Assembly (NCBI RefSeq): GCF_021183825.1
Contig: NZ_CP089211.1
Location: 2,480,001-2,544,000 of the forward strand
DNA length: 64,000 nt
Direction of reading: 5' to 3'
Origin: Sinomicrobium kalidii
GTDB lineage: Bacteria > Bacteroidota > Bacteroidia > Flavobacteriales > Flavobacteriaceae
This document shows positions 62,679 to 64,000 of this stretch, piece by piece. A model generated the notes under the pieces. It searched no databases. It was not told the origin of the DNA and saw nothing but the letters and a program-made list of their open reading frames with translations. Each line of letters starts with the position of its first letter. Positions within the stretch are counted from its first letter, which is position 1. The position numbers were made by a program, and so were the translations under genes.

Positions 62679-64000
62679 TTAGAACGTATAAGAAAAGTTG
62701 GCCGATATGGTCCTGGTCCATTGCGGGTTGATGGTAGACCATCCCTTATAGTATTCTTCATCTGTGATGTTATCGAGTTTCAGCGTAATGCGGAAATCGC
62801 GTGTGCCGTAAAATGCGGATGCATTGAGTACGGTGTATTCCGGTACGGTGAACACTCCGGTCGTATTCCGGTTCATGATCTTGTTTTCGCCCGCATAGTT
62901 GCCTCCGAAACCTAAACCGAAACCTTCGAGCCTACCTCCGGTAAACTGGTAACCTGCCCAGAAATTGGCCATGTTTACGGGGCCCGCTTCTTCGGGTCTT
63001 CTGCCTTTAAAATCAGCAGCACCTTCTTCTAACCTGCTGTCATTGTAGCTGTAACCTGCTATCAGGTTTAATCCCCGTACGGGGTTGGCGTTGATATTGG
63101 CTTCGAACCCTTTACTCCTCTGTTCACCATCCTGGGTATAGAAATAATTATTGGCATCGATGTCTACCCGGAGTGTCCTGTCGGTTACTTTAATATCGTA
63201 GTAACTCAGGGTAGCCGTTAATTTATCGTCAAAGAGGTTTAATTTGGTTCCGAACTCAAGCTGGTTGGCATGCTCCGGCTTAAAAGATTCTACCGAGGTG
63301 ACACCTTCTGTTACTATGGTTTGAGGAGCGACATTGGTAAACCCGTCCATGTAATTGGCAAAAACGGAAACCTTGTCGAGCACGGGCTGGTATACCAGTC
63401 CGAATTTCGGGGAAAAAGAAGTCTGGTTGTAGGTGTCGTCCCAGAAGCGGTCTACACGAAGGCTGGCCATGGCAGACAGCTCAGGAAGGATGTTGATGAC
63501 ATCGGAAGCGTATACACTGAAAATTTCCTGTACGGTCTTATTCGGTGTTATTTGGGATTCGGCAAGCAGAGCATCGGTCCCGGCCTGGGTAAGTACCCCG
63601 CTGTCATCGGTATAACCTGCAGGATCGGTTATGCCCAGCACTTGTTCATTAAACCCTTGCAGGTCACTTCCTATGTAAACCATTCCGTTTTGGATATAAG
63701 GGGTGCTGTTGTTATTGACATTGGTTTGCAGGTAATCGATCCCCGCTACGATCCTGTTCCTCATGGAGCCTATCTCGAAGTCTCCTATAAAATTTTGCTG
63801 GATATCCGTACCAACGGTTTCCGATTTCTGTTTGTTGATATATCTTGCCAGTACGATACCTTCTGTAAGGGGTGTATACTGTGTTCCTTCATACAGGTAG
63901 GAGTAATACCCGTCTGATTTTGCAGAAGAATTGGAAAACGCAGTCTGTGAAGTCCAGTGGTCACTGAGTTTATAGTTCATCTGTGCCTGAAGGCTGTATG
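62679..64000 (-). CDS. TonB-dependent siderophore-type receptor, C-terminal part
   Basis: The frame is open through the right edge of the window (YSLQAQMNYKLSDHW continues upstream of the first Met at 63980), so the plug and N-terminus are missing. About 440 residues of beta-barrel are visible: TDIQQNFIGDFEIGSMRNRIVAGIDYLQ, VFANYMDGFTNVAPQ, EHANQLEFGTKLNLFDDKLTATLSYYDIKVTDRTL, FEANINANPVRGLNLIAGYSYNDSRLEEG, and the final NITDEEYYKGW followed by ANFSYTF ending in Phe. These match FhuA/FecA-type ferrisiderophore receptors rather than SusC. It is convergent with the rhamnose operon and probably not part of it. Confidence 0.85.
   Translation of the reverse strand, partial: YSLQAQMNYKLSDHWTSQTAFSNSSAKSDGYYSYLYEGTQYTPLTEGIVLARYINKQKSETVGTDIQQNFIGDFEIGSMRNRIVAGIDYLQTNVNNNSTPYIQNGMVYIGSDLQGFNEQVLGITDPAGYTDDSGVLTQAGTDALLAESQITPNKTVQEIFSVYASDVINILPELSAMASLRVDRFWDDTYNQTSFSPKFGLVYQPVLDKVSVFANYMDGFTNVAPQTIVTEGVTSVESFKPEHANQLEFGTKLNLFDDKLTATLSYYDIKVTDRTLRVDIDANNYFYTQDGEQRSKGFEANINANPVRGLNLIAGYSYNDSRLEEGAADFKGRRPEEAGPVNMANFWAGYQFTGGRLEGFGLGFGGNYAGENKIMNRNTTGVFTVPEYTVLNASAFYGTRDFRITLKLDNITDEEYYKGWSTINPQWTRTISANFSYTF

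Overview
The window is from a Bacteroidota chromosome, most probably a Flavobacteriaceae member. The evidence is SusC/SusD outer-membrane pairs, a hybrid two-component system with Reg_prop propellers, three proteins with type IX secretion (T9SS) C-terminal sorting domains, lipoproteins with short lipoboxes, and Bacteroidota-type -7 boxes (TAnnTTTG). No rRNA, tRNA, CRISPR array, transposase or phage gene was seen.

Layout. (1) 1-5588: the C-terminal part of a large T9SS-secreted multidomain protein (FN3, LamG, HYR-like), two strong hairpins, and a GH88 unsaturated uronyl hydrolase lipoprotein. (2) 5643-11735: a 1409-residue hybrid sensor/regulator and a TPR protein with a C-terminal LuxR-like helix-turn-helix. 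(3) 11913-15821: a TonB-dependent receptor followed by a beta-propeller phytase, a phytate-phosphate scavenging pair. (4) 15822-16959: about 1.1 kb without a convincing gene. (5) 16960-22501: a mannan operon of GH26 mannanase, sodium:solute symporter, GH130 mannosylglucose phosphorylase and cellobiose/mannobiose 2-epimerase. (6) 22799-54525: a polysaccharide utilization locus for rhamnogalacturonan I (RG-I) or a similar rhamnose-rich pectin. One arm, on the minus strand, is susC-susD-GH31-rhaM. The other arm holds GH106 rhamnosidase, PL1 pectate lyase with two CBM3-like modules, PL11 rhamnogalacturonan lyase, GH105, an alpha/beta esterase, a SASA esterase (minus), a DUF4450-type protein, a five-bladed-propeller glycosidase-like protein, an (alpha/alpha)6 glycosidase-like protein and a DUF6807 protein (minus). 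(7) 54567-62585: a GntR-type regulator and an L-rhamnose operon with a fused rhamnulose-1-P aldolase/lactaldehyde dehydrogenase, L-rhamnose isomerase, rhamnulokinase and an NCS1-type permease. (8) 62679-64000: the C-terminal part of a siderophore-type TonB-dependent receptor.

How the parts fit together (inference). The secreted PL1 and PL11 lyases cut pectin backbones. SusCD imports the fragments. GH105 removes unsaturated galacturonate, GH106 releases rhamnose, and the esterases remove acetyl groups. Rhamnose is then mutarotated (RhaM), isomerised, phosphorylated and cleaved to DHAP and lactaldehyde, which is oxidised to lactate. No recognisable saturated alpha-galacturonidase is present, although one is expected to be needed. 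Three proteins of unassigned specificity at 46551-53593 are candidates for that missing activity.

The most interesting signal is a shared DNA motif, TCCTGTACTGT or its complement with the variant GCACAGGATAGT. It lies in the three divergent promoter regions of this island (30.5, 46.4 and 55.8 kb) and was not noticed in the other intergenic regions. It probably marks one rhamnose/RG-I regulon, perhaps controlled by the adjacent GntR-type protein. Other points worth follow-up are an NCS1 permease in the rhamnose operon, autotransporter-type strand repeats inside a T9SS-secreted PL11 lyase, an 18-bp perfect palindrome inserted in frame in the DUF4450 gene, and a set of intergenic palindromes that end just upstream of start codons.
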